NCBI GenBank assembly: GCA_004558525.1
Contig: SFCQ01000018.1
Span: forward strand, 1 to 53,260
Source: Clostridiales bacterium
Lineage (GTDB): Bacteria; Bacillota; Clostridia; Christensenellales; CAG-138
Reading direction: 5' to 3'
Length of the DNA: 53,260 nucleotides
A program made the translations under genes and the position numbers. The notes beneath the pieces were generated by a model. It made no database searches and was not told the origin of the DNA. It saw only the letters and a program-made list of their open reading frames with translations. The stretch's first letter is position 1. The number at the start of each line of letters is the position of its first letter. Positions 16,246-25,425 of this stretch are shown piece by piece.

Positions 16246-17832
16246 ATGACCATGGAAGTTAAAAAAAGCACCGGGGGCCGCACTAACGGCAAAAAGCGGA
16301 AAAGGCTGAAAAACAGCTTTACCAGGCCCAAGGCCATATCAAAACTAATAGTTATCATTCTTGCCGCGCTAAGCGTTGCCGCGGCCATATTGTATTTATT
16401 CCTTGGCAAGCCAACAGCAAAAGAGATAGACGAGGTCATTGACGACGGTACCATATTGCAGGGCGTATCGATAAACGGCGTTGACGTATCCGGCATGAAC
16501 TATGCGCAGGCCAGGGAGGCCGCGTTGGGCTCCGTTGAGGAGCTGCTCAGATCAATGCACATAACCGTCCGCCACGGCACGTCCATGTGGGTGCTTACCG
16601 CGGCGGACATACAGCCCATAAGCTCGCTTGACAGCGCAATAAAAGAGGCGCTGACGCTTGGCCGCGGCGGCAGCGTTATAGAGAATAACCAGGTCAGGGA
16701 CGATATAGCCGCAAACGGGCGCGACATAGCCGTATCCTTTAGGCCAAACGAGAAGGCGCTAAAGGCAAGGCTTGCCGAGATAGGCGCTTATCTTGACACG
16801 GAGCCTGCGGAGCCGTATGCCGAAGCCGTAACGGCTTCGGCGGAGCCTGATTTTGCGTATTACGACGGGGCGGATGGATATATGCTCAACGAGGCGGCGC
16901 TTTATGAGCAGATAGCCGCGCTGCTTGCGGACGGCCAGCTCAAGGCGGAGCTTGAGCCCGCGCTGGATTTCATCCCTCCAACTATGACCATGGACGGCGT
17001 TAAGGCGCAGACGAAGTTCGTTTCAATGTTCCAGACCTCTTTTGGCGGCAGCAGGAAGGCCAGGGACGAAAAACGCGTAGGCAACATACAAAAGGCCTGC
17101 ACGCTGCTCAACGGCTTAAGGGTTGAGGCCGGCGCGGAGTTCAACTTTAACGGCTATATCGGCCCGCGCACGGAGGATGGCGGCTGGCCGCTGGCGCCGG
17201 GCATAGTTAACGGCAACCAATATGAGGATCAGCCTGGCGGCGGCATATGCCAGGTCTCCACCACCATGTACAACGCGCTTTTGTGCGCGGGGGCGAGCAT
17301 GCAGCGCGGCTCAACGCTTGAGGATATACTTGCAAAGGATATACAGGGCATATCCATAACGGAGCGCAAGCATCACTCCTGGCCGTCAAGCTATGTTGAC
17401 ACAGGGCTTGATTCGACCGTCACAGGCACCGTTGAATCCGGCAAGAGCCTTAACTTTGTAAACAACACGGGCGCGCCGCTTTTCCTGTTCGCCTACTGCG
17501 ATCAGCTCAATTATACCGTTACCGTGTACATATACGGCCTGCCGCTTGAGGAGGGCGTGACCTATCAGGTGCGCGGCGTGGTGGATGAGGTGATAGAGCC
17601 TGGCGAGACCATAATAAACTACGATAAGACAAAGCCCGCCGATTTCAGCGAGGATACCATAAAGGCGCGCAAGGGCTACAAAGCCACGGCGTACAGGGAC
17701 AAGTATGTAAACGGCGTGCTTGACCCCAACGCGACCGAAAAGCTGTACAGCGAAACATATAACGCCGTAACAGGCGAAAGGACGGTGGGCACAGGCGGCG
17801 CTGAACCGCCGGCAACTCCCAAGCCGCAATAA
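16246..17832 (+). CDS. VanW family protein with N-terminal peptidoglycan-binding-like domain
   Basis: 528 residues, extracytoplasmic and anchored. A basic start (KKRKRLK) precedes one membrane helix near residues 33-52. Then follows a domain beginning ILQGVSINGVDVSGMNYAQA, as in putative peptidoglycan-binding modules of VanW proteins, and the VanW domain with EDQPGGGICQVSTTMYNAL around residue 330 and an RKHHSWPSSYVDTGLDST segment. A Pro-rich tail ends it. The catalytic role of VanW is not established; it occurs in vancomycin resistance clusters and widely in Clostridia. GAGG lies 5 bases before the ATG. Confidence 0.88.
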   Translation: MTMEVKKSTGGRTNGKKRKRLKNSFTRPKAISKLIVIILAALSVAAAILYLFLGKPTAKEIDEVIDDGTILQGVSINGVDVSGMNYAQAREAALGSVEELLRSMHITVRHGTSMWVLTAADIQPISSLDSAIKEALTLGRGGSVIENNQVRDDIAANGRDIAVSFRPNEKALKARLAEIGAYLDTEPAEPYAEAVTASAEPDFAYYDGADGYMLNEAALYEQIAALLADGQLKAELEPALDFIPPTMTMDGVKAQTKFVSMFQTSFGGSRKARDEKRVGNIQKACTLLNGLRVEAGAEFNFNGYIGPRTEDGGWPLAPGIVNGNQYEDQPGGGICQVSTTMYNALLCAGASMQRGSTLEDILAKDIQGISITERKHHSWPSSYVDTGLDSTVTGTVESGKSLNFVNNTGAPLFLFAYCDQLNYTVTVYIYGLPLEEGVTYQVRGVVDEVIEPGETIINYDKTKPADFSEDTIKARKGYKATAYRDKYVNGVLDPNATEKLYSETYNAVTGERTVGTGGAEPPATPKPQ

Positions 17833-17910
17833 ATAAGGCTTCCCCGGGGCTACCCCTGAGGATAAAGATACACCCATATAATGCAGTACAACACAAATCA
17901 GGAGGACACA

Positions 17911-19110
17911 ATGATGAAGTTTTCGAGTAAGATCGAAAAATGCAACCTTTCCCCTATCCGCAAGTTCTATCCCTATCAGGTGGAGTGCGCGAAGAGGGGA
18001 ATAAAGATCTACCACCTGAACATAGGCCAGCCCGATATCGCCACGCCGCCCGCATATTTTGACGCCGTGCGCGATTTTAAGCTGCCCGTGCTTGAATATG
18101 CCCCCTCCCCGGGAATCCCCGACATGATAAAGGCTGTTCAGGGCTATTATGACAGGCTTGGCATACATTATGAAAACAACGATATTTTTGTTACCACCGG
18201 CGGCAGCGAGGCGCTGACAATTGCGCTCAACTGCATACTTGACGATGGCGACGAGATAATAATACCGGAGCCGTTCTACCCCAACTACAACACCTTTGTA
18301 AAGGCTACGGGCGCCACCATAAGGCCGCTAACCACCCATGCCGAGGAAGGATATAAGTTCGCCATACGCGAGCGCATAGAGCCGCTTATAAACGAACATA
18401 CCCGCGCCATACTTTTCACGAACCCCGGCAACCCCACCGGCACCGTGCTTTCACCCGAGGAGCTAAGGCTGATGGCGGATATCGCCAAGGAGCACGGCCT
18501 CTTCCTTATAGGCGACGAGGTGTACCGCGAATTTGTATACGGCGGCGAGCCGCTTGAAACCATAGGCCAATTTGACGACATAGCCGAAAACGCCATAATA
18601 ATAGACTCCGTATCCAAGCGCTTCAGCGCCTGCGGCGCGCGCATAGGCTGCATGATAACAAGGAACAGGCAGCTCCAGCAGCACGCCATGAAGTTCTGCC
18701 AGGCCCGCCTTTCCGTGGCTACGCTTGACCAGGTCGCTTCCGCCGCGCTCTACAATGTGGGCAGCAGCTACTTCAACGACGTGCGTGATGAGTACCGCCG
18801 CCGTCGCGACACCATATACCGCAAGCTTTGCGAGATACCCGGCGTTGTCTGCAAGGAGCCGAAGGGCGCCTTCTATGTGATGGCTAAGCTGCCCGTTGAC
18901 GATACCGATAAGTTCCAGACCTGGCTGCTCACCGAGTTCAGCGACAATAACGAGACCGTTATGTACGCCCCCGGCAACGGCTTCTACGCCACCCCGGGTC
19001 ATGGCATGAACGAGGTGCGCCTTGCCTATGTGCTCAAGTGTGAGGATATAGAGCGCGCAATGGATCTGCTGGCGCTGGGCATAAAGAAGTACAACGAGCT
19101 GAACAAATAA
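17911..19110 (+). CDS. pyridoxal-phosphate-dependent aminotransferase, class I
   Basis: 399 residues, fold-type I. Signature elements: LNIGQPDIATP at the substrate loop, TTGGSEAL (phosphate binding), NPGNPTGTVLS, GDEVYREFVYGG with Asp/Tyr contacting the cofactor, SVSKRFSACGARIG with the Schiff-base lysine, and the final Arg in NEVRLAYVLK. It probably moves amino groups between aspartate, aromatic or branched-chain amino acids and 2-oxoglutarate; which substrate cannot be read from sequence. It could supply the 2-oxoacids for IorAB at 38 kb. GGAGG is 5 bases before the chosen start; the first upstream ATG (17881) has none. Followed by repeat copy A. Confidence 0.9.
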   Translation: MMKFSSKIEKCNLSPIRKFYPYQVECAKRGIKIYHLNIGQPDIATPPAYFDAVRDFKLPVLEYAPSPGIPDMIKAVQGYYDRLGIHYENNDIFVTTGGSEALTIALNCILDDGDEIIIPEPFYPNYNTFVKATGATIRPLTTHAEEGYKFAIRERIEPLINEHTRAILFTNPGNPTGTVLSPEELRLMADIAKEHGLFLIGDEVYREFVYGGEPLETIGQFDDIAENAIIIDSVSKRFSACGARIGCMITRNRQLQQHAMKFCQARLSVATLDQVASAALYNVGSSYFNDVRDEYRRRRDTIYRKLCEIPGVVCKEPKGAFYVMAKLPVDDTDKFQTWLLTEFSDNNETVMYAPGNGFYATPGHGMNEVRLAYVLKCEDIERAMDLLALGIKKYNELNK

Positions 19111-19134
19111 AAAACTTGCAGCATCAATAAGAAT

Positions 19135-19352
19135 CAAAAAAGTGGCGAACAGCCACTTTTCAGAGTGTCGAAAAAGTGGCTGAACGCCACTTTTTCGAGT
19201 TTTCACAGGTTTTGCCTCTCGCATTCGCTCCCGGGCGGCAAAACCTGCAAAGTACGAAAACCTCTGGGTTTTCATCCGTTCTGACGCACATGTCGTCAGA
19301 GCCGGATTAAACATAAGGGGCTGCGGCCCCTTAACAACCCCGGGGTTTATCG
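19135..19352 (+). repeat. hairpin-rich intergenic repeat, copy A
   Basis: Starts 24 bases after the aminotransferase stop. Successive hairpins: AAGTGGC-GAACA-GCCACTT, then TCGAAAAAGTGGC / GCCACTTTTTCGA (from 19169), GGTTTTGCC / GGCAAAACC (19208-19245), GAAAACC / GGGTTTTC (19256-19273), TTCTGACG / CGTCAGAG (19279-19301), AAGGGGC / GGCCCCTT (19315-19332) and an ACCCCGGGGT end. The second hairpin is a complete intrinsic terminator. Same family as copies B to E; no plausible coding frame. Confidence 0.93.
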
Positions 19353-19394
19353 GCAGGCTGATGCGCCCTTCGCCGCTTTGCCTATTATTGATTA

Positions 19395-20150
19395 TCACGC
19401 TTTGCCCGTGAGCTTATAGTACACGATTGCCAGCACCTCGCGCATGTAGTTGTTGGGGGCGATGTAAAACACGTCCTTTGCGCCGAAGCCCGTTATGTCT
19501 ATGCCCTGCTTTTTCGCAACAAGCTCAGCCCTCAAAACATGGAAGCCGGTAGTAACGAAGGCGAGCCTTGCGCCGTTTGGGAAGCGCTCGTCTATCAGCT
19601 TTTTTGAGAATAAAAAATTCTGCTCCGTGCTCCTGGACCTGTCCTCCTTTATGATACGCGCTTCGTCTATGCCGTGAGAAAGCATGTATCTTTGCATGGC
19701 CTCGGCCTCGCTTATGTTCTCTCCTCTCCCCTGTCCGCCTGAAAGCACGGCTATGGTATCCGGATTCGCCTCAAGGTATTCTATGGCCCTGTCAAGCCTG
19801 TATTTCAGCGTCAGCGATACCCGCTCTCCCCTTACACCGCAGCCAAGCACTATAAGCGCGTCTACCCCGTTTTCGGGCTGCTCATGCGCTTTTTTGTATA
19901 TCATGGAGCCTATTATCACGGTGACGAGCGCATATATGCCGTATACGGATATGAGCGTCCACTTCAGCCATGCTCCGGAGCGCGCCATATAGGCGATTAC
20001 TGGCTCATAAAACATGCCTATTATCAGCAGCGGCGCGCCGAGAAGGGCCGGCAGCACCACGCCAAGGTTAAGGTTTGAGTACATTGAAAGCACCGCCGTG
20101 TCAACTATGCCCACTATGCCTAATATTATAAGCGCTATCCTAAGTGCCAT
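19395..20150 (-). CDS. YdcF family protein (DUF218)
   Basis: 251 residues. Three to four N-terminal membrane helices (about residues 1-85) carry a C-terminal DUF218/YdcF domain with VLGCGVRGERVS, LSGGQGRGENISEAEAM, EDRSRSTEQN and TTGFHVLRAEL, all standard. Members such as SanA and ElyC affect envelope integrity; the enzymatic activity is not firmly known. Start at MALRIALI, 7 bases after AGGAGG. Lies 23 bases behind the DMT transporter, likely cotranscribed. Confidence 0.87.
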   Translation of the reverse strand: MALRIALIILGIVGIVDTAVLSMYSNLNLGVVLPALLGAPLLIIGMFYEPVIAYMARSGAWLKWTLISVYGIYALVTVIIGSMIYKKAHEQPENGVDALIVLGCGVRGERVSLTLKYRLDRAIEYLEANPDTIAVLSGGQGRGENISEAEAMQRYMLSHGIDEARIIKEDRSRSTEQNFLFSKKLIDERFPNGARLAFVTTGFHVLRAELVAKKQGIDITGFGAKDVFYIAPNNYMREVLAIVYYKLTGKA

Positions 20151-20173
20151 GCCGCATCCTCCTGTCATTATAA

Positions 20174-21121
20174 TTATCGTTTCCCCGGCTCGGGCTCAAT
20201 GGCTACAGCTCCCCTGGGCAGCCTGTTAGCCTCGTATGCGCCTATGAGTATGAGCAGCGTCGCTATGCCCTGAAGCACGCTGAAGCTCTCGCCCAGTATT
20301 ATGACGCCTGAAAGCACGCTGGTAAGCGTTGTTATGCCCGCAAACGAGCTTGACCTGTTTGCGCCTATTACTGATATGCCGTAGTTATGCAGTATGAACG
20401 CCACTGTCTGGCAGCCAAGCGCAAGATATAACACGGCCGTCAAAAACTGCATGTCGGTAAACGGCAAGGCTATGTATTCCATTATCGTGCCATTGGCGCC
20501 ATGCTCTATAAGCGCGCCTGCGGTGAACACCGCGGCGCCCATCGCGGCCATTATGTATGTCTTTTCAAAGCTTGAAAACTCGCTCGCCTTGCGGCTCAGT
20601 ATGGCGTAGGCGGCATCCGCGGTTACGGCCGCAAAAAGCATGATATAGCCAACCACGTTCAGCGAGGCCGAAAAGCCCTTCATAAGCGCTATGCACATAA
20701 CGCCTGCTATGGAAAGCGCTATGCCTGCCACCTGATGCCTGAGCGGCTTTTCCTTGAGGAATATACTGCTGAATATAAGCGTAACTATAGGCACTACGGC
20801 TATTATGGTGCCGCTTTCGCTTGCGGTTGTAAGCTTCATGCCTATGCTTTCGCCAATAAAGTACACAACAGGCTGCACTATGGCCATAGCCAGCACGGTT
20901 TTTAGCCGTTTGCCCCTGAAGCTGAGCTTGATTATGCCCAAAAGCCACAGTGTACTCATCACTATGAGCGCCGTTACGAAGCGCCAGCTCAAAAGAGTAA
21001 GCGCGCTCACCCTGTCCACAGTTTCCTTGGTGAACAGAAAGCTGAAGCCGAACAGCACGCTTGCAGCAAGCGTCGCCATGCAGCCGAGAAGCTGTTTTGT
21101 TTTGCACGTATTCTTATCCAT
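20174..21121 (-). CDS. DMT superfamily transporter (EamA domains)
   Basis: 315 residues with ten predicted membrane helices in two EamA halves, e.g. FGFSFLFTKETVDRVSALTLLSWRF in the first and VLYLALGCQTVAFILHNYGISVIGANRSS in the second. Such proteins export metabolites or amino acids. The ATG at 21119-21121 has no ribosome site; a promoter -10 (TGC-TATACT) ends only 6 bases ahead of it, so the messenger may begin at the start codon (leaderless). A GTG two codons upstream is less likely. Confidence 0.87.
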   Translation of the reverse strand: MDKNTCKTKQLLGCMATLAASVLFGFSFLFTKETVDRVSALTLLSWRFVTALIVMSTLWLLGIIKLSFRGKRLKTVLAMAIVQPVVYFIGESIGMKLTTASESGTIIAVVPIVTLIFSSIFLKEKPLRHQVAGIALSIAGVMCIALMKGFSASLNVVGYIMLFAAVTADAAYAILSRKASEFSSFEKTYIMAAMGAAVFTAGALIEHGANGTIMEYIALPFTDMQFLTAVLYLALGCQTVAFILHNYGISVIGANRSSSFAGITTLTSVLSGVIILGESFSVLQGIATLLILIGAYEANRLPRGAVAIEPEPGKR

Positions 21122-21127
21122 GCGCAC

Positions 21128-21136
21128 AGTATAGCA
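21128..21136 (-). promoter_or_regulatory. extended -10 promoter directly at the DMT transporter start
   Basis: Minus strand TGCTATACT, an extended -10; only six bases separate it from the ATG, which would put transcription start on the initiation codon. Confidence 0.5.
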
Positions 21137-21194
21137 TATATCAGGACGGATTTTGTATACAGGATGTTAATTTTGTCAAGATTATCTGCTTAAG

Positions 21195-21224
21195 TTGCAA
21201 TGCTGGCGGCTTTCATGCTACAAT
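21195..21224 (+). promoter_or_regulatory. sigma-A promoter of secA
   Basis: TTGCAA (21195-21200), 18-base spacer, TACAAT (21219-21224), 40 bases before secA. Confidence 0.6.
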
Positions 21225-21264
21225 AACCAGGTGTGACAATATATAGGTCAGAAAGGCGAAGGAT

Positions 21265-23997
21265 ATGAGCTTTGTTGATAAACTGCTTGGCAACACCAGC
21301 GAATCAAGGCTGAAAAAGCTGGCCCCCATAGTAAAAACCATAAACGAGCTTGAGCCGAAGCTGCGCTCCCTTTCGGACGGCGAGCTTAGGGCCAGGACTG
21401 ATGAGTTCAAAAAAAGGCTTGCAGGCGGCGAAACGCTTGACGATATACTGCCCGAGGCTTACGCCACCGTGCGCGAGGCTGCGGTGCGCACAATAGGGCA
21501 AAGGCACTTTGACGTTCAGCTTTACGGCGGCATAGTGCTGCATCAGGGCCGCATTGCCGAGATGAAGACAGGCGAGGGCAAGACCATAACCGAGACGCTG
21601 CCCGCTTACCTCAACGCGCTTACCGGGCGCGGCGTACACATAGTAACCGTAAACGACTACCTTGCCAAGCGCGATGCCGCCTGGATGGGCAAGATATATA
21701 AATTTCTCGGCCTGAGCGTGGGCTGCATAGTGCATGAGCTGACCAATGACGAAAGGCGCAAAGCCTATGCCTGCGACATCACATACGGCACGAATAACGA
21801 GTTCGGCTTCGACTACCTCAGGGACAACATGGTGGTATACCGCGAGCAGATGGTGCAGCGGGAGCTTAACTACGCCATAGTTGACGAGGTGGACTCCATA
21901 CTTATAGACGAGGCGAGGACGCCGCTTATCATATCCGGCTCGGGCGACAAGTCCACCGATATGTACGCCAAGGCGGACAGGTTCGTATCCAGGCTGGTAA
22001 GGGGCGAAAACATAGAAAAGCTCTCCAAGGCCGACATAATGATGGGCGAAACTCAGCAGGAAAGCGGCGACTATATGTGCGACATAAAGGCCCGCACCGT
22101 CGCCCTTACGCAGCAGGGGCAGAAGAAGGCTGAGGCGTTTTTCGGCATTGACGACATATCGGATACGGAAAATACCGAGATAAATCACCACATAATACAG
22201 GCGCTCAAGGCACACTCCCTGTTCACAAGGGACAAGGATTACGTTGTGCAGAACGGCCAGGTGCTTATAGTTGACGAGTTTACCGGCCGCCTTATGATAG
22301 GCAGGCGGTACAGCGACGGCCTGCATCAGGCGCTTGAGGCAAAGGAACACGTTAAGGTTGAAAGGGAGAACAAGACCCTTGCCACGATAACGTTCCAGAA
22401 CTATTTCAGAATGTATTCAAAGCTTGCCGGCATGACCGGTACAGCAAAGACCGAGGAGGCTGAGTTCCAGTCCATATACGGGCTTGACGTTGTGGAGATA
22501 CCTACCAACAAGCCCTTAAGGCGAATAGATAATAACGACATAATATACGGCACGGAGCATGGCAAGTTCAGCGCCGTTGTTGACGAGATAGTGAAGGTAC
22601 ACGCTACGGGCCAGCCCATACTCGTAGGTACGATATCGGTGGAAAAGAGCGAGCTGCTGAGCGATATGCTCTCCAAGCGCGGCATAAAGCACCAGGTGTT
22701 GAACGCAAAGCTGCACGCCAGGGAGGCGGAGATAGTGGCGCAGGCCGGCAGCCTCGGCACGGTGACCATAGCCACGAACATGGCCGGACGAGGCACGGAT
22801 ATACTGCTTGGCGGCAATCCGGAGTTCTTGGCCAAGCGCGAGCTTAGGCAAAACGGCATGGACGAGCTTTTGATAGAGGCTGCCACGGGCCACGAGGAAA
22901 CGGACGACGAGAGCATAGCGCAAGCAAGGGCCATATACAGCGAGGCCTACAACAGGATAAAGCAGGATACCGACAGGCAGCATGAGGCCGTCGTCGCCGC
23001 AGGCGGCCTGCACATAATAGGCACCGAAAGACACGAATCCCGGCGCATAGACAACCAGCTCAGGGGCCGCGCCGGCCGTCAGGGCGACCCGGGCTCCACA
23101 AGGTTCTATGTTTCGCTTGAGGATGAGCTGATGCAGCGCTTCGGCGGGGAAAGAATAAAGCTTTTGATGCAGCGCATATCCCCCGACGAGGAGATACCGC
23201 TTGATATGAAGCTGCTGTCAAAGCAGATAGAGAACGCGCAGAAGCGGGTGGAAAGCCACAACTTTGATATCCGCAAAAACGTGCTTCAATACGACGACGT
23301 GATGAACAAGATGCGCGAGATAATATACGGCCAAAGGCGCAAGGTGCTTATGGGAGAGGACATACACGATTCCATAATGGGCATGGTGAACGAAAGCGTT
23401 ACGGCCAAGCTGGACCAGTGCGCGCCCGATCACGGCTCAAGCGAGGAATGGGACATGATGGCGCTTTACAGCGAGCTTAATCAGCTGCTCGGCGCCGACT
23501 TCACGGGAAGGCTGCACGGCATAAGCACAAGAAAGGAGCTTGAAGAAAAGGCTCTTGCGCTGACGCATGAGCTTTATGCCAGGAAGGAGGCTGACGTCGC
23601 CTCCGCCGGGGTAGATATGCGCGAGGTGGAGCGCGTGCTGCTGCTTAAAGCCGTGGATACCCACTGGATGGATCATATAGACGCCATGGACCAGCTTCGC
23701 CAGGGCATAGGCCTGCAGGCGCTGGGTCAGAAGGATCCCGTGGTAGCATACCGCAACATGGGCTTTGACATGTTTGACGAGATGGTGCTTGGCATACGCG
23801 AGCAGACGGTGAGGAGCCTTTTCCACGTATCGGTACGCGCCGTGCCCCAGCAAAGGGAGCAGCTTGCAAGGCCCGTAGAGGTATCCGCAGGCGACAAGCC
23901 CAAGCCCAAGCGCACCGATAAGAAGCCGGGCAGGAACGACCCATGCCCCTGCGGCAGCGGGCTGAAATACAAAAACTGCTGCGGAAGGAACCAATAG
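21265..23997 (+). CDS. secA: preprotein translocase ATPase SecA
   Basis: 910 residues, the motor that pushes unfolded secretory proteins through SecYEG. Walker A is in AEMKTGEGKTITETLPAYL (about 100-118), DEAD-type Walker B in YAIVDEVDSILIDEARTPLI, motif VTIATNMAGRGTDILLGGNP and RRIDNQLRGRAGRQGDPGS in the second nucleotide domain, and DTHWMDHIDAMDQLRQGIGL in the helical scaffold. The end PCPCGSGLKYKNCCG is the zinc-binding SecB/lipid contact motif. Start at MSFVDKLLGN, behind AAGGCGAAGG. Probably cotranscribed with prfB. Confidence 0.98.
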   Translation: MSFVDKLLGNTSESRLKKLAPIVKTINELEPKLRSLSDGELRARTDEFKKRLAGGETLDDILPEAYATVREAAVRTIGQRHFDVQLYGGIVLHQGRIAEMKTGEGKTITETLPAYLNALTGRGVHIVTVNDYLAKRDAAWMGKIYKFLGLSVGCIVHELTNDERRKAYACDITYGTNNEFGFDYLRDNMVVYREQMVQRELNYAIVDEVDSILIDEARTPLIISGSGDKSTDMYAKADRFVSRLVRGENIEKLSKADIMMGETQQESGDYMCDIKARTVALTQQGQKKAEAFFGIDDISDTENTEINHHIIQALKAHSLFTRDKDYVVQNGQVLIVDEFTGRLMIGRRYSDGLHQALEAKEHVKVERENKTLATITFQNYFRMYSKLAGMTGTAKTEEAEFQSIYGLDVVEIPTNKPLRRIDNNDIIYGTEHGKFSAVVDEIVKVHATGQPILVGTISVEKSELLSDMLSKRGIKHQVLNAKLHAREAEIVAQAGSLGTVTIATNMAGRGTDILLGGNPEFLAKRELRQNGMDELLIEAATGHEETDDESIAQARAIYSEAYNRIKQDTDRQHEAVVAAGGLHIIGTERHESRRIDNQLRGRAGRQGDPGSTRFYVSLEDELMQRFGGERIKLLMQRISPDEEIPLDMKLLSKQIENAQKRVESHNFDIRKNVLQYDDVMNKMREIIYGQRRKVLMGEDIHDSIMGMVNESVTAKLDQCAPDHGSSEEWDMMALYSELNQLLGADFTGRLHGISTRKELEEKALALTHELYARKEADVASAGVDMREVERVLLLKAVDTHWMDHIDAMDQLRQGIGLQALGQKDPVVAYRNMGFDMFDEMVLGIREQTVRSLFHVSVRAVPQQREQLARPVEVSAGDKPKPKRTDKKPGRNDPCPCGSGLKYKNCCGRNQ

Positions 23998-24076
23998 AGG
24001 CCGGTATGCATACATAGGCGCGAAAGCATAACAGCTTTGATTTTTGAAATAATATGAAAGAAGGAAGTGAATAACA

Positions 24077-25178
24077 GTGATCCAACTTGATGAAACACGG
24101 CAGCAGCTTGCCGCGGCGGTTGAAACGCTGAAAGAGGCAGGTGGCTCCCTTTGACCTTGCTGCATTGAGCAAGGAAAAGGAGCAGCTTGAGGGCGAGATG
24201 GCCAAGGAAGGCTTTTGGAACGACATTGAAAACGCCAACAAGGTGAACATGCGCATGAAGGCCATAAGCTCAAAGCTTGATAAGTATAAGCAGCTTATGA
24301 TCCGCTGCGAGGACCTTGAGGTGCTTATGGACATGGCCGATGAGGAAAACGACGAAAGCCTTGTGCCTGAAATACAGAACGATTTTGCCTTGCTTGACAG
24401 GGATATTGAAGCGCTTAAGCTTGAATCGCTGCTTAAAGGGCCGTATGACAGCTACAACGCCGTGCTTAGCCTGCACGCGGGCGCCGGCGGAACGGAAGCG
24501 CAGGACTGGGTAAGTCTGCTGTACCGCATGTACACGCGCTACTGCGAAAAGATGGGCTACAGCGTTAAGGTGATAGACTATCTTGACGGCGAGGAGGCCG
24601 GAATAAAGAGCGTCACCTTCGAGGTGGATGGCGAAAACGCCTACGGCTACCTTAAGGCCGAAAAGGGCGTACACAGGCTGGTAAGGATATCGCCCTTTGA
24701 CTCCTCCGGAAGGAGGCACACAAGCTTTGCCTCGCTTGACGTTACGCCTATATTCGACGACGACACCAACGACGTTGAGATAGATATGGACGACCTGCGC
24801 ATAGACACCTACCGCTCCGGCGGTGCAGGCGGCCAGAACGTTAACAAGGTCAGCAGCGCCATACGCATAACCCATATACCCACCGGCATAGTGGTGCAAT
24901 GCCAGAACGAGCGCAGCCAGCTTCAAAACAAGGAGATGGCCATGCGCATACTTAAGGGCAAGCTGATGGAGCTGGCCGAGGCAGAGCGCCTGGCCCAGAT
25001 GAACGAGATAAAGGGCGAGATGAAGCGTATAGAATGGGGCAGCCAGATACGCTCCTATGTATTCCAGCCGTACACGCTGGTAAAGGACCACAGGACAGGC
25101 GAGGAAACCGGCAACATACAGGCCGTTATGGACGGGGATATAGAGAACTTTATCAACGCCTATCTTGCAAAGTCCTGA
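24077..25178 (+). CDS. prfB: peptide chain release factor 2, with programmed +1 frameshift
   Basis: 366 residues when the frames are joined. A GTG start at 24077 (AAGGAAG upstream) opens a 25-codon frame ending with GGT GGC TCC CTT TGA; the ribosome must skip the T at 24152 to continue as GAC in the frame that runs to 25178. CTT-TGA-C and the upstream SD-like AGGTGG match the classic RF2 autoregulatory site: low RF2 favours shifting, high RF2 favours termination at UGA. RF2 marks: the SPF tripeptide in RISPFDSSGRR that reads UGA/UAA and the GGQ in RSGGAGGQNVNK for peptide release. The frame from 24141 alone would be an incomplete call. Confidence 0.96.
24140..24155 (+). promoter_or_regulatory. 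prfB programmed frameshift site
   Basis: AGGTGG followed after 4 bases by CTT TGA C: slippery CTT, in-frame UGA stop (24152-24154) and the C that weakens termination. The in-frame stop itself is the regulatory sensor for RF2 level. Confidence 0.93.
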
Positions 25179-25188
25179 TGCTGAAGCT

Positions 25189-25408
25189 ATCGAAAAAGTG
25201 GCAAATAGCCACTTTCAGAGTGTCAAAAAAGTGGCTGAACGCCACTTTTTTGAGTTTTTTCGGGTTTCGCTTCTCGCATTCGCTCCCGGGCGGCAAAAGT
25301 AGCAAAGTACGAAAACCTTTGGGTTTTCATCCGTTCTGACGCACATGTCGTCAGAGCCGGATTGAACATAAGGGGCTGCGGCCCCTTATCAACCCCGGGG
25401 CTTTTCAG
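25189..25408 (+). repeat. hairpin-rich intergenic repeat, copy B
   Basis: Begins about 10 bases after the prfB stop, same orientation. Same order of hairpins as copy A, from TCGAAAAAGTGGC-AAATA-GCCACTTT, then AAAAAAGTGGC / GCCACTTTTTT (25225-25251), to CAACCCCGGGGCTTTTC. The second hairpin arm of the GGGTTTCGC unit has changed to GGCAAAAGTAGC, so that stem is weakened. It separates prfB from the convergent glycosyltransferase gene. Confidence 0.93.
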
Positions 25409-25425
25409 GCCGCCCTTTTAATGCA

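Noticed and set aside
18463..19398. Minus-strand frame of 311 codons running through repeat copy A into the aminotransferase
   Set aside because: Antisense shadow of the aminotransferase; the part in the repeat is hairpin sequence, with similar chance translations in the other copies.
24141..25178. prfB as a simple gene starting at 24141
   Set aside because: That start lies inside the frameshift signal and lacks a ribosome site; the GTG at 24077 and the CTT-TGA-C site explain the true gene.
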